Positions 53,756-62,928 of a stretch of 64,000 nt of DNA are shown in pieces (the first letter of the stretch is position 1; each line of letters begins with the position of its first letter). The translations under genes and the position numbers were made by a program. The stretch lies in NCBI RefSeq assembly GCF_000176515.1, contig NZ_ADAQ01000010.1, positions 62,001-126,000 of the forward strand, written 5' to 3'. This stretch comes from Grimontia hollisae CIP 101886. GTDB taxonomy: Bacteria > Pseudomonadota > Gammaproteobacteria > Enterobacterales > Vibrionaceae. The notes under the pieces are model-generated. The model was not told where the DNA came from and searched no databases. It saw only the letters and a program-made list of their open reading frames with translations.

Positions 53756-56437
53756 ATGACCAGCCTGAACACCTTGTTTAAACCAAAATCCATTGCCGTT
53801 ATTGGCGCATCAGATACTCAGGGACGCACAGGTAACGTCATCATTCGCAACCTTCAGTCAGGGGCATTTCAGGGACCCATCATGCCTGTAACCCCTAAAT
53901 ATCAGGCAGTCGCCGGGATCCTTGCCTATCCAACTATTGAAGCATTACCTCTGGTACCGGATCTGGCTATCCTCTGCACTCACGCATCACGAAATAGCGA
54001 ACTGATTCGCCAACTGGGCGAAAAAGGCGTCAAAATGGCGATTATTCTCGCCGCGGGTATGAAAAAAACCAAAGCAGAGGATGGCAGGAGCGAATTCGAA
54101 GTGATGCGGGAAATCGCCTCACAGTATGCAATGCGGGTCATCGGCCCAAACAGTCTCGGCCTGATCCTTCCCTGGCTCAACCTGAACGCCTCTTTCTCTC
54201 CTATTCCTGCAAACCGGGGCAATATTGCGTTCGTCTCCCAGTCAGCCGCTGTTTGTACAACCATTCTCGACTGGGCACGAAACCGCCGGATTGGGTTTTC
54301 AACCTTTATCTCACTGGGTGAAGCAAGCGACATCGACTTCCCTGAACTGTTGGATTACCTCAGCCGCGAAAGCAAAACCGATGCAATCCTGCTTTATATC
54401 GACAATATTCAGGATGCGCGGGCCTTTATCTCTGCCGCCCGGGCCGCGTCGCGTAACCGTCGCGTACTGGTACTGAAAAGTGGCCGGACACCTGAAGGGG
54501 CGGCAGTACTTCCCCACCTTCAAGAAAACGCAATGGGATTGGATGGCGCGTATGATGCAGCCATCAGACGTTCCGGTATGTTGCGCGTAAAAACTACCCA
54601 CGAGCTGTTTGCCGCCGTAGAAACCCTGTCCCATTCTGTACCGCTGCGCGGTGAGCGCCTTGCTGTTATTTCAAATGGCGGAGGCCCGGCGATTATGGCG
54701 GTCGATACCTTACTGGAAATGGGAGGTAAACTCGCAGTATTGAGTGAAGAAACCATCCACAAACTCAATGCTGTTCTTCCGCCCAGTTGGTCACAGTCAA
54801 ACCCCGTCGATATTGTGGGTGATGCTGACATAGATCGTTATAAAAAAGTCACCGAAATTCTGTTGGAGAGCGATGAAGCCGATGCATTGTTGATCCTACA
54901 TTCACCCTCTGTCACTGCGCCGGGCTTAAAAACGGCCAAAGCGCTGGCTGACATGCTGAAAAAATCGCCGCGCGCGAAACGTTTCAACATCCTGACAAAC
55001 TGGCAAGGTGAAAGTGACGATGCCACCGTTGCCCGTCTGGCTTTCGCGCATGCAGGCTTTCCCGCATACCGGACGCCTGAAAGCGCTGTCACCGCCTTTA
55101 TGCACTTAGTGGAATACAGGCGTAATCAGAAACAACTGATGGAAACCCCGGTATCTATCGGCCAGATTGATTACGACGTAGAAGGCGGAAAAGCGCTTAT
55201 TCAACAAGCATTAGACGAAAGCCTGACCATCCTGACAACACATGAAGCACGGCCGTTTCTGTCGAAATACGGCATCAATGTGATGGCAACCTGGCTGGCA
55301 GAAGATGCCGCAGAAGCCGCCCAGATCACAGAACAAGTCGGCTACCCGGTTGCTGTCAAACTCCGCTCACCAGACATTGCTCACAAGTCTGACGTCAACG
55401 GTGTCATGCTTGATCTGAATAATGCCACCGAAGTTGCCAATGCTGCCCAGCTTATGCTGAATCGGGTCAGTATGACCTACCCCACCGCCCGGATTGAAGG
55501 ACTGCAAATCCAGAGTATGGCGAACCGTGCAGGATCTCAGGAATTGCGGGTCTGTGTTCGCCATGATCCTGTTTTCGGCCCGGTTATCTTACTCGGCGAA
55601 GGCGGGTCTGAGTGGGATATAAACCGTGATGCTGCTGTCGCGATCCCCCCTCTCAATATGGCACTGGCACGCTATCTGGTGATTGGTGCGCTCAAGTCCG
55701 GCAAATTGCGCCAGCGTGGCCACCCTTATAACCTGGATGTGAATGCACTTTGTCACTTTCTTGTGACACTGTCACAAATCCTTATTGATGTTCCGGAAAT
55801 CACGGAGCTCGATATTCACCCTCTCTTGGTAACCGGGGACAGTTTCACCGTACTTGACGCATCGATCCGACTTTCCCCGTTTGAGGGTGACGCCGCATCG
55901 CGCCTGGCAATCCGCCCTTACCCGAAGGAATTGGAAGAAAAAGCCAGCCTGAGGGATGGACGTGCCATTTTGCTGCGCCCCATTCTTCCTGAAGATGAAC
56001 CCAACCATAAGTCCTTTATTGAACATGTGTCGGTGGAAGATTTATACAAACGCTTTTTCTCTGATGTCGGCGAACTAAATCATGAAGCACTGGCAAACCT
56101 GACCCAAATTGATTACGACCGGGAAATGGCTTTTGTTGCTGTCCATCGGCTTGATGATGGTAACGAGGAAATTCTCGGTGTCGTAAGGGCATTAGCAAAC
56201 CCCGAGCATACAGATGCTGAATTCGCCGTATTGGTGCGTTCAGATCTTAAGGGAATGGGATTAGGCCGTATCCTGATGGAGAAAATCATCAGCTATGGAC
56301 GCAACAGCGGATTAAAACGCTTGAACGGGATGACCATGCCTTCAAATTCAGGCATGATTGCTTTAGCGCAGAAAGTCGGTTTCAGTATCGATGTGCAACT
56401 CCAGGACGGCATTGTCGATATGGATCTGCCACTTTAA
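53756..56437 (+). CDS. patZ: PatZ/YfiQ-type protein lysine acetyltransferase
   Basis: 893 residues, matching E. coli PatZ (886). An NDP-forming acyl-CoA synthetase-like region comes first: CoA-binding (KPKSIAVIGASDTQGRTGNV), ligase-CoA (to about 460) and ATP-grasp (about 490-710). The C-terminal GNAT domain carries the acetyl-CoA motif VLVRSDLKGMGLGRILME. PatZ acetylates lysines, for example in acetyl-CoA synthetase. The reactive His of true synthetases was not located. A matS site lies in the coding region at 55763. Confidence 0.94.
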   Translation: MTSLNTLFKPKSIAVIGASDTQGRTGNVIIRNLQSGAFQGPIMPVTPKYQAVAGILAYPTIEALPLVPDLAILCTHASRNSELIRQLGEKGVKMAIILAAGMKKTKAEDGRSEFEVMREIASQYAMRVIGPNSLGLILPWLNLNASFSPIPANRGNIAFVSQSAAVCTTILDWARNRRIGFSTFISLGEASDIDFPELLDYLSRESKTDAILLYIDNIQDARAFISAARAASRNRRVLVLKSGRTPEGAAVLPHLQENAMGLDGAYDAAIRRSGMLRVKTTHELFAAVETLSHSVPLRGERLAVISNGGGPAIMAVDTLLEMGGKLAVLSEETIHKLNAVLPPSWSQSNPVDIVGDADIDRYKKVTEILLESDEADALLILHSPSVTAPGLKTAKALADMLKKSPRAKRFNILTNWQGESDDATVARLAFAHAGFPAYRTPESAVTAFMHLVEYRRNQKQLMETPVSIGQIDYDVEGGKALIQQALDESLTILTTHEARPFLSKYGINVMATWLAEDAAEAAQITEQVGYPVAVKLRSPDIAHKSDVNGVMLDLNNATEVANAAQLMLNRVSMTYPTARIEGLQIQSMANRAGSQELRVCVRHDPVFGPVILLGEGGSEWDINRDAAVAIPPLNMALARYLVIGALKSGKLRQRGHPYNLDVNALCHFLVTLSQILIDVPEITELDIHPLLVTGDSFTVLDASIRLSPFEGDAASRLAIRPYPKELEEKASLRDGRAILLRPILPEDEPNHKSFIEHVSVEDLYKRFFSDVGELNHEALANLTQIDYDREMAFVAVHRLDDGNEEILGVVRALANPEHTDAEFAVLVRSDLKGMGLGRILMEKIISYGRNSGLKRLNGMTMPSNSGMIALAQKVGFSIDVQLQDGIVDMDLPL
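55763..55775. other. matS site within patZ
   Basis: GTGAC-ACT-GTCAC is an exact fit to GTGACRNYGTCAC. It is 6.3 kb right of dif, the only exact site on that side in the window. Confidence 0.78.
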
Positions 56438-56493
56438 CAGTTAACCCACTGATTTTTGGGGAATTAAAAACTTTCTGTCTAATAGAAAACTGT

Positions 56494-56522
56494 CCGTCGG
56501 CTCTGAATTCCAGAACCGACGG
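56494..56522. terminator. Bidirectional terminator between patZ and lysR genes
   Basis: The stem CCGTCGG / CCGACGG with an inner TCTG / CAGA lies between the convergent genes; on the minus strand it is followed by ACAGTTTTC. Confidence 0.75.
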
Positions 56523-56547
56523 GTTGATGTGGTTCCACCCTGTGCCT

Positions 56548-57453
56548 TTACCCTACATTGCCTTCTGTAACCGGCTGGAGCACTTTCAGGAGTCGTGGAA
56601 TTTCGCGTAACATCCAGATTTTAGCATTTCCCATCCGGTTACGTTTCCAAGCCATTACCCAGTAGAGTTTCTGTGGGCCACTGCCGTCAATGACTTTCAA
56701 CCGCCCTTCTTCAATATCTTTGCTTATCCACCAATCCGGCATCGTACCAATTCCATAACCATCAAGAATGGCGTGGTACTTTTCTGTCATTGATGAAACG
56801 GTCAGGCGTGGCTGTTCGTCAAGGATGTTGAACGTATAGGTTTTTGCATTACGGGCAGAATCCGCCACCGAGATACTGCGGTATAAACGACGGACATTGG
56901 CATCGTAAGGGTTAGCATGGCGATGGATAGGATGATTTGTCGCTGCGACCCAATAGTTATCGGAGTAGCCGATTTCCTGGATTTTGACACCCGCTGGCGC
57001 TGTAGGTGGTTTGGGACTGATCAGAATATCCGTACGATCATCTTCCAGCGATTCCCAGGCACCTGCGAGGATTTCTTCTTGTAGCCGCACCCGGGTACTG
57101 GCCTCACGTCCAAGCTTTTCCACCAGCGGGAAAAAGTGACGGGCAGTAAGCAGGCCATCAAAGGCGATGGTGATATCCAACTCCCAGCCATGAGCCAGAG
57201 ATTTTGCATCTGCCACCAGTTCATCAGCGGCATTCATCAAAATACGCCCTCTCTCAAGCAATAATTTGCCAGCGTCAGTGAAGACAGCTTTGTGTCCCGA
57301 GCGATCGAAAATCACCAAATCCAGCTCCTGCTCAAGCTTCTGGACTTGATAACTCAGCGATGATGGCGCACGGTTGAGTGAATCTGCGGCAGCGGCAAAG
57401 CTACCCTTACGCTCAATGGCATCCAAAACCTGAAGTGCTTCGAAAGATAGCAT
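56548..57453 (-). CDS. LysR-family transcriptional regulator
   Basis: 301 residues. The helix-turn-helix is in LDAIERKGSFAAAADSLNRA, PSSLSYQVQKLEQELDLVIF; a substrate-binding domain follows from about residue 90. The CDS starts at the Met of MLSFEALQVLDA. It is divergent from the ybjD gene with 239 bases between. The target and effector are unknown. The SLSYQVQKLE recognition helix groups it with YhaJ/DhcR-like regulators, a loose similarity. Confidence 0.9.
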   Translation of the reverse strand: MLSFEALQVLDAIERKGSFAAAADSLNRAPSSLSYQVQKLEQELDLVIFDRSGHKAVFTDAGKLLLERGRILMNAADELVADAKSLAHGWELDITIAFDGLLTARHFFPLVEKLGREASTRVRLQEEILAGAWESLEDDRTDILISPKPPTAPAGVKIQEIGYSDNYWVAATNHPIHRHANPYDANVRRLYRSISVADSARNAKTYTFNILDEQPRLTVSSMTEKYHAILDGYGIGTMPDWWISKDIEEGRLKVIDGSGPQKLYWVMAWKRNRMGNAKIWMLREIPRLLKVLQPVTEGNVG

Positions 57454-57692
57454 GCTAATTCTCGTTCCTTGTACTCATTTAATACATGACCTGCATAGCA
57501 ACACAATGTATTCGTTTGGCAGGCATTTGTATCCCATTACCTAAAACTAATGGATTGTGCTTCATTTGGGCATATGCCAAATGAATCACAATCCCCTGAT
57601 TGAGAACAGAAAAATATGGGCAGAAAGTGAATTCGTGATGCATGTACACTCATAGTGCAGCGATCTGTCTTAGGCTTAAGATAGAGGTGAGT

Positions 57693-59324
57693 ATGAAGTT
57701 AGATCGCATTGAGATTTCCGGTTTCAGGGGCATTCGCCGCCTTTCTCTCAGTATGGACGAGCTTACTGTCCTTATTGGTGAAAATGCTTGGGGTAAAAGT
57801 TCACTGCTCGATGCACTTTCGCTCTGTTTGCCCTCTTCCGGTGAACATTACGCATTCAAACGTTCAGATTTTCATATTGATTACACGCTGGGCAATGCCC
57901 AAACCAATCAAATCCAGATAATATTCCGTTGGGTTGAGAGTTTTGCAGGTGAACACCGGGCCCGTCGCTACCGCCAGTTTAATGATGTGTGGAACGGCAG
58001 TGACGACAACGGGTTACGCCGGCTCGACTTTCATATCAATGCGCTCTATATGGATGGAAAAATCACCGTCAGCCGGGATTTTCTTGATACAAACGGTAAC
58101 ATCATCGACACAGACAAAAACGAAGCGTTGGCGCAAAAACTGGTGTTGTTACACCCGATCATCCGGATCCAGGATGCACGGCGCTTGCGGGACAACGAGC
58201 TTGGGATGAACGGCAACAAAACCCGTTTGGAAAAGCGACTCGAGAACACCGTGAAGCGCCTTCAGCAAAAACCCGGACATGTCAACAAAGGGGAGATCCA
58301 CAGCGGACTGAAAGCCATGCGCACCTTGCTCGATCACTACTTTGCCTTTAACAGCCACAACCGCTCACCGGCGGAAATCGAACCCTCCAGACACCTGAAC
58401 ATGCGCGCCAATTACGTTCACCCGCTGGAACTGGTGGCAAACAATACCTCCAATCATAGTCGGCTTTTGTTAATGGGATTGTTGAGCACCTTTGTACGTG
58501 CCCGCGGTCCGAAACAGTTAAAAGCGAATGCACGGCCCATCGTGATCTTTGAAGATCCGGAAAGCCGTCTGCACCCGACACTGCTCAATCAGGCCTGGCG
58601 GCTTATCAGCATTATGCCGATGCAAAAAATCCTTACCACCAACAGTGGTGATTTGCTGTCAGCCGTGCCACTGACCAGCATACGGCGCCTGGAACGTGGC
58701 GCAGCCCAAACTGAATCCCACCAAGTGCCTGTTGGCAGGTTAAGTAAGGATGAAGAACGCCGCGTCTCCTTTCATGTCAGGTTTCACCGTCCCAGCGCCC
58801 TGTTTGCCCGGTGTTGGCTGCTGGTAGAAGGCGAAACCGAGGTGTGGTTGTTCAACGAAATGGCCCGGATACAGGGCTACGATTTGAGCGCAGAAGGTGT
58901 CCAGATGATTGAATTTGCGCAAAGCGGGTTAAAACCTCTAATCAAGCTCGCCATTGCCCTTGGCATTGAGTGGCATGTGATTACTGATGGTGACTGGGCG
59001 GGGCAAAAATATGCACATACCGTCCGCAGCAGATTGGGTGGCGAAAAAGAAAAACACCGGCTAACGGTCCTTCCAGAGCGGGATATTGAGCACTACCTGT
59101 TCGCCCACGGATACGAGCCCCTGTTCCGTCAAATGGCAAATATCGAAGAAAACACCCATGTTTCCCCCAAGAAAATTATTGCCCGTGCGCTGAAAAAATA
59201 CGCTAAGCCAGATGCAGCACTCGCGATCATTGAATACACAGAGCAACATCTGGAAGACGATATCCCGCTACTCCTGAGATGGATTGTGCAGCGGGTGGTC
59301 AGTATGGCGCGGGGATCCGGTTAA
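57693..59324 (+). CDS. ybjD: YbjD-type OLD-family ATP-dependent nuclease
   Basis: 543 residues from the ATG at 57693 with AGAGGTGA upstream; E. coli YbjD is 552. An SMC-like ATPase starts MKLDRIEISGFRGIRRLSLS and has Walker A GENAWGKSSLLDAL and a late IVIFEDPESRLHP. The C-terminal Toprim domain shows LLVEGETEVWL, EFAQSG and ITDGDWAGQKYA (the metal Glu and Asp). OLD-family nucleases act on DNA ends and in some hosts on phages. The role of YbjD itself is unknown. Its stop overlaps the convergent DUF3833 gene by four bases. Confidence 0.92.
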   Translation: MKLDRIEISGFRGIRRLSLSMDELTVLIGENAWGKSSLLDALSLCLPSSGEHYAFKRSDFHIDYTLGNAQTNQIQIIFRWVESFAGEHRARRYRQFNDVWNGSDDNGLRRLDFHINALYMDGKITVSRDFLDTNGNIIDTDKNEALAQKLVLLHPIIRIQDARRLRDNELGMNGNKTRLEKRLENTVKRLQQKPGHVNKGEIHSGLKAMRTLLDHYFAFNSHNRSPAEIEPSRHLNMRANYVHPLELVANNTSNHSRLLLMGLLSTFVRARGPKQLKANARPIVIFEDPESRLHPTLLNQAWRLISIMPMQKILTTNSGDLLSAVPLTSIRRLERGAAQTESHQVPVGRLSKDEERRVSFHVRFHRPSALFARCWLLVEGETEVWLFNEMARIQGYDLSAEGVQMIEFAQSGLKPLIKLAIALGIEWHVITDGDWAGQKYAHTVRSRLGGEKEKHRLTVLPERDIEHYLFAHGYEPLFRQMANIEENTHVSPKKIIARALKKYAKPDAALAIIEYTEQHLEDDIPLLLRWIVQRVVSMARGSG

Positions 59325-59845
59325 TCCTGCTTTTCAAAGAAAATAGAAATCTTGCCAACTTCAATACCAAACTTCTTCATGGAAGTGAGGTTGAAAGCAC
59401 GTTTTTCATCCTGACGATATAACCAGTCATCCAGAGTAAGCACGTAGATACTGTCGCCAACTGGCACACTGAGATCATAAACCCAGTTCAACGCATTGCC
59501 AGACTCCCTGCCTTTTGCAATCCCGACAACATCACTCGCAGTGCCTGTATAACTGCCATCGTCAAGGCGGGTGATCGTCCAAATTCGCTTTTGCGTCTCA
59601 CCGTCATCAAAAAGGAAATCTTCATCCAGCGTGATTTGGTTGCCCTTGACCGTGCCGACAATACTGACGTTAAAACGCCGGGTTTGTTTCCCGGTGTAAT
59701 CCTGCACCATCCCCCAGGCGAGGGTTTCCCCTTCAAAATACTCAAAAAGGTTAAACGCCGGTGTGCTGGATTCATACTCTTCCAGTGACGCAGAGCAGCC
59801 AACCAGCGCCAGGAATAAAACGTATAGGTAAATGATTTTTTTCAC
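59321..59845 (-). CDS. DUF3833 lipoprotein
   Basis: 174 residues with a lipobox (LVGC) and the DUF3833 pattern (FNLFEYFEGETLAWGMVQDY, then RRFNVSIVGTV, TLDEDFLFDDGE, and a TGTASDVVGIAKG strand), which resembles a small lipocalin-like beta barrel. It is the last gene of the minus-strand lipid-modification operon; its ATG overlaps the upstream stop (ATGA). It may bind a lipid product of the pathway; that is inference. Confidence 0.85.
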   Translation of the reverse strand: MKKIIYLYVLFLALVGCSASLEEYESSTPAFNLFEYFEGETLAWGMVQDYTGKQTRRFNVSIVGTVKGNQITLDEDFLFDDGETQKRIWTITRLDDGSYTGTASDVVGIAKGRESGNALNWVYDLSVPVGDSIYVLTLDDWLYRQDEKRAFNLTSMKKFGIEVGKISIFFEKQD

Positions 59846-60444
59846 TCAGGCTTTCCTCCAATTAAAGCCAGACGAAGCGAAGGATAAGCGGTGGCCGGTG
59901 ACAACCAGATAGCAGAAAATGCATTGGCAATGTCTGCGTTATCAAGAGCGCCAGTAGGCTGTGCGTTGCCTTGCAGGGGTTGGTAAAAAAACCGTCCTCT
60001 ATCATTCGATAAAACATAGATTAAGCGGTCTCCTTCCCTGACATCTGGCCACACACCAGACATCTGGGGCAGCCAGTTTTTTATCTGGTTCTCCGTGAAG
60101 CCTAGGTGTTCCCATTGTTCAACGGTCGCTTCCAGCAAATCTTCGGCGTCGATATCACGGCTGTACGTAATGACCAAAGCTAACGGATCGCCAGATGCAG
60201 GGTCAAATTTGCCGCTGGGCGATCTCAGTTCGCTGTCGTAAATTTTCCAGAATCCCCAGGTCAACGAGGCTTTACCAACAGGTTTCCACCAAACCCAGCC
60301 ATCACTCCTGTCGCCCTGATTTGTCGTCGCCATCGCCGGCAAAGACAGCCACGTAAAAACAAGGAACAGACTTGCCAGCAACCCCAAACCTAGTCTTTTT
60401 CTGTCAGCGACGTTTCCGTGACTTGTTGCGTTGTGGTTTCGCAT
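59842..60444 (-). CDS. Chalcone isomerase-like family protein
   Basis: 200 residues with a signal peptide (ending PAMA). The mature part (WVWWKPVGKASLTWGFWKIY, then PLALVITYSRDIDAEDLLEA) follows the bacterial chalcone-isomerase-like family, whose members usually lack isomerase activity and are thought to bind fatty acids. A GGGGGAG ribosome site lies before the ATG, which sits inside the end of the DUF2878 gene (55-base overlap). Confidence 0.82.
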   Translation of the reverse strand: MRNHNATSHGNVADRKRLGLGLLASLFLVFTWLSLPAMATTNQGDRSDGWVWWKPVGKASLTWGFWKIYDSELRSPSGKFDPASGDPLALVITYSRDIDAEDLLEATVEQWEHLGFTENQIKNWLPQMSGVWPDVREGDRLIYVLSNDRGRFFYQPLQGNAQPTGALDNADIANAFSAIWLSPATAYPSLRLALIGGKPE

Positions 60445-60926
60445 GTCTCCCCCTGTCGCGAAAGGCGTTTGAGTAGGGATAAGAAAATAGTAGTGTAGAG
60501 AAACCAGGCGACGGCCAACACTGCAACCGTTGTGGGTAAAGGCAGCGAAAATGTCACGCTACCGAGTTTTTCTCCGCCAAGGTAACTCATTGCACCACCG
60601 ACTGTTCCAGCACTAATAAGCAGCCATCGCGGCTTGTCGAACAACCACTCCCTCACCAGCCAGACAAAGGCAGCAAAGCCCGCCCATAACATGCCCAGCC
60701 ACAAAGGAATATATGGTGTGTTGAAATTCAGCACCTGGGCATAGGTCAGTACGCTGTCACCCAGAACACCGATCAGGGTGATAAGGGGGACTGCTTTCAC
60801 GACGCCCCGATCAATAAACACCGAAACCAACAGTGCAATCACCAGAAAAGGAAGCAAGTCGTTCTGCCCGAGAACAGCGGCAAACCAATAAGCATTGAAT
60901 GCCAGCGACACGATAACAATCCGCAT
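60390..60926 (-). CDS. DUF2878 membrane protein
   Basis: 178 residues from the ATG at 60926, with AGGAGG six bases upstream (the long frame to 61046 overlaps the CFA synthase gene). It has five or six membrane helices (VIVSLAFNAYWFAAVLGQND, then MLWAGFAAFVWLVREWLF). Always seen with DUF1365, CFA synthase and NAD/FAD-binding genes; function unknown. A fatty-acid modification partner is likely from context. Confidence 0.85.
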   Translation of the reverse strand: MRIVIVSLAFNAYWFAAVLGQNDLLPFLVIALLVSVFIDRGVVKAVPLITLIGVLGDSVLTYAQVLNFNTPYIPLWLGMLWAGFAAFVWLVREWLFDKPRWLLISAGTVGGAMSYLGGEKLGSVTFSLPLPTTVAVLAVAWFLYTTIFLSLLKRLSRQGETCETTTQQVTETSLTEKD

Positions 60927-60949
60927 ACTTGCCTCCTCTCCTCTCGGGT

Positions 60950-62188
60950 TTATTCGCGCCAGTCCGGGCGGCTTAGCAGCATCTGTACGGTACTGATAGT
61001 GCGTTCGCGGAATCCTCCTTCGCAATAACAGAAGTAGTAACACCACAGTCGGGCGAACCGTTCGTCATAACCCAGTTCTGCCAACGCATTCAGGTTGTCA
61101 TTGAAACGTTGGTGCCATTGCTGGAGCGTTTTGGCGTAATCCAACCCGATATCTTTCAGATCACGCACTACCAGGTCACTCTGGCGGGTAAACTGGTCAA
61201 GGAGGACACTGACTGACGGCAGGAAACCACCGGGGAAGATGTGCTTCTGGATAAAGTCCACGTTATTGCTGTAGCGCTCATAACGCTGGTCGGCAATAGT
61301 GATCGCCTGAATAGCCATTAAACCGTTGGGTTTAAGCAGCGATTCGCATTTTTTGATATATGTGGCCAGGAACTGTTTGCCCACCGCTTCAATCATTTCA
61401 ATCGAGACCAGCTTGTCGTATTGCCCTTCCAGATCGCGGTAATCTTTCTTTAACAAGGTGATCTTGTCGCCCAGACCTTCCTGCTCAACGCGGCTTTTTG
61501 CCCACTCATACTGCTCATTGGAAATAGTGGTGGTTGTCACCTTGCAGCCGTAGTGTTTAGCAGCATGGATTGCCATTCCTCCCCATCCTGTGCCGATTTC
61601 AATCAGGTGGTCGGTCGGTTTCAGTTGAAGTTGCTGACAAAGGCGATCCATTTTCTGGAACTGCGCACGTTCCAGCGTGTCGGTTTCACTTTCGTAAATT
61701 CCACTGGAATAGAGCATTTCCTGATCGAGAAAACGTTCGTAGAGGTCATTGCCTAAATCGTAGTGGGCAGAGATATTAGATTTGGAATTTTCTTTGGTAT
61801 TACGGTTTTTCCAGTGCGCGAACTTGGTGGCGATAGTGGCAATCCAGCCCACTTTGCTCTCCAGCCTATCCAGTGCGGGCAAGTTTCGGCAAACGACACG
61901 GATCACGTTAGTCAAATCCGGTGAATCCCACCAGCCATCAATGTACGCCTCCGCCGCAGCAATGCTGCCCCCAGTCAGGATGCGCCGGTAAAAACCCGGA
62001 TGACGGACAATCACTTCTGCGTGCAACCTTGCATCTGCTTCGCCAAGCTTCTGGGTTTGCCCGTCAAAATCGACCAGCGTCAACGCCGCACCTTTCATAT
62101 GTCCGAACGTTGACATGATCATGCTTCTTGCGAAGGTATCTCTCCTCGTTACCGGCCAGGCGGATGCATTGATGTTCACTGAATTCAT
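60950..62188 (-). CDS. Cyclopropane-fatty-acyl-phospholipid synthase family methyltransferase
   Basis: 412 residues. SAM motif I is LIEIGTGWGGMAIHAAKHYG; the upstream ISAHYDLGNDLYERFLDQEM, LYSSGIY block and the C-terminal WCYYFCYCEGGFRERTISTV are typical of the CFA synthase family. It transfers a methylene or methyl from S-adenosylmethionine to unsaturated acyl chains. In clusters like this the product may be a cyclopropane or a methylated furan precursor. ATGA overlap with the DUF1365 gene. Confidence 0.9.
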   Translation of the reverse strand: MNSVNINASAWPVTRRDTFARSMIMSTFGHMKGAALTLVDFDGQTQKLGEADARLHAEVIVRHPGFYRRILTGGSIAAAEAYIDGWWDSPDLTNVIRVVCRNLPALDRLESKVGWIATIATKFAHWKNRNTKENSKSNISAHYDLGNDLYERFLDQEMLYSSGIYESETDTLERAQFQKMDRLCQQLQLKPTDHLIEIGTGWGGMAIHAAKHYGCKVTTTTISNEQYEWAKSRVEQEGLGDKITLLKKDYRDLEGQYDKLVSIEMIEAVGKQFLATYIKKCESLLKPNGLMAIQAITIADQRYERYSNNVDFIQKHIFPGGFLPSVSVLLDQFTRQSDLVVRDLKDIGLDYAKTLQQWHQRFNDNLNALAELGYDERFARLWCYYFCYCEGGFRERTISTVQMLLSRPDWRE

Positions 62189-62928
62189 AGTTTCTCCTTT
62201 GCCTGTTCAGGATGACCGTAAAAAGGTGCGCCTTTTATCCAGAGTTTAAGCGCTTGCCAGTAAATCGAAACGACGACTTTTACCGTCATCACGGGCGTTT
62301 TTGCGATAAGTTTGGAAAGCTCAGACGAGGTAAACGGCTTCCTTATCATGGCGAGGGTTGCATCGAACTCACGTTCACCACGATGCGTTTCCAAATGCAC
62401 AAACGCGGTCTTGTTCAGGGGGCGCAATTTCCAAACGTATTTTTGATCGATGGGGTTGAAGGGAGAGACATGGAATGCTTTGTCATTCTCCCAATGCTTC
62501 CCGGCAGGAACAGCGTAATAATGCCTTTGGTTCCACGGGGTGTTGCTTACCTCTGCAAGCATATAGGCCCAGTTGCCTTCCTCGTCGTAGAGGTAATAAA
62601 AATTGACAGGGCTGAAATACAGCCCGAAGTAGCGCAAATGACAAAGCGCCAAGACTTTCCCGGTAAAGCGCTTCCCGGTTAGCGCAACAACTTTATCCTG
62701 CACGGCTTGTTTCGTGTCTTCGCGCCCTTCCATGTAGTCAGGGCGATAGAAAGATGCCATGCCCCATTTTTTGGTACTGAAACCCTTCACGGATGCCGCC
62801 AGTCTATCCACGTCATCAAGGTCAATAAGCGGCATGAACATCGGGTAAGAAAACACATGCTCTACGGGTGTAAAGCGCCGATGGCGAACACTGCCAACAA
62901 ACAGGCCACTTTGGGATGCTGCGTTCAT
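62185..62928 (-). CDS. DUF1365 family protein
   Basis: 247 residues with the DUF1365 pattern: VGSVRHRRFTPVEHVFSYPM, FMPLIDLDD, then HLRYFGLYFSPVNFYYLYDE and VSNTPWNQRHYYAVP. Soluble. Found next to the NAD/FAD oxidoreductase and CFA synthase genes in many proteobacteria; the reaction is unknown. Four-base overlap with both neighbours. Confidence 0.9.
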   Translation of the reverse strand: MNAASQSGLFVGSVRHRRFTPVEHVFSYPMFMPLIDLDDVDRLAASVKGFSTKKWGMASFYRPDYMEGREDTKQAVQDKVVALTGKRFTGKVLALCHLRYFGLYFSPVNFYYLYDEEGNWAYMLAEVSNTPWNQRHYYAVPAGKHWENDKAFHVSPFNPIDQKYVWKLRPLNKTAFVHLETHRGEREFDATLAMIRKPFTSSELSKLIAKTPVMTVKVVVSIYWQALKLWIKGAPFYGHPEQAKEKL

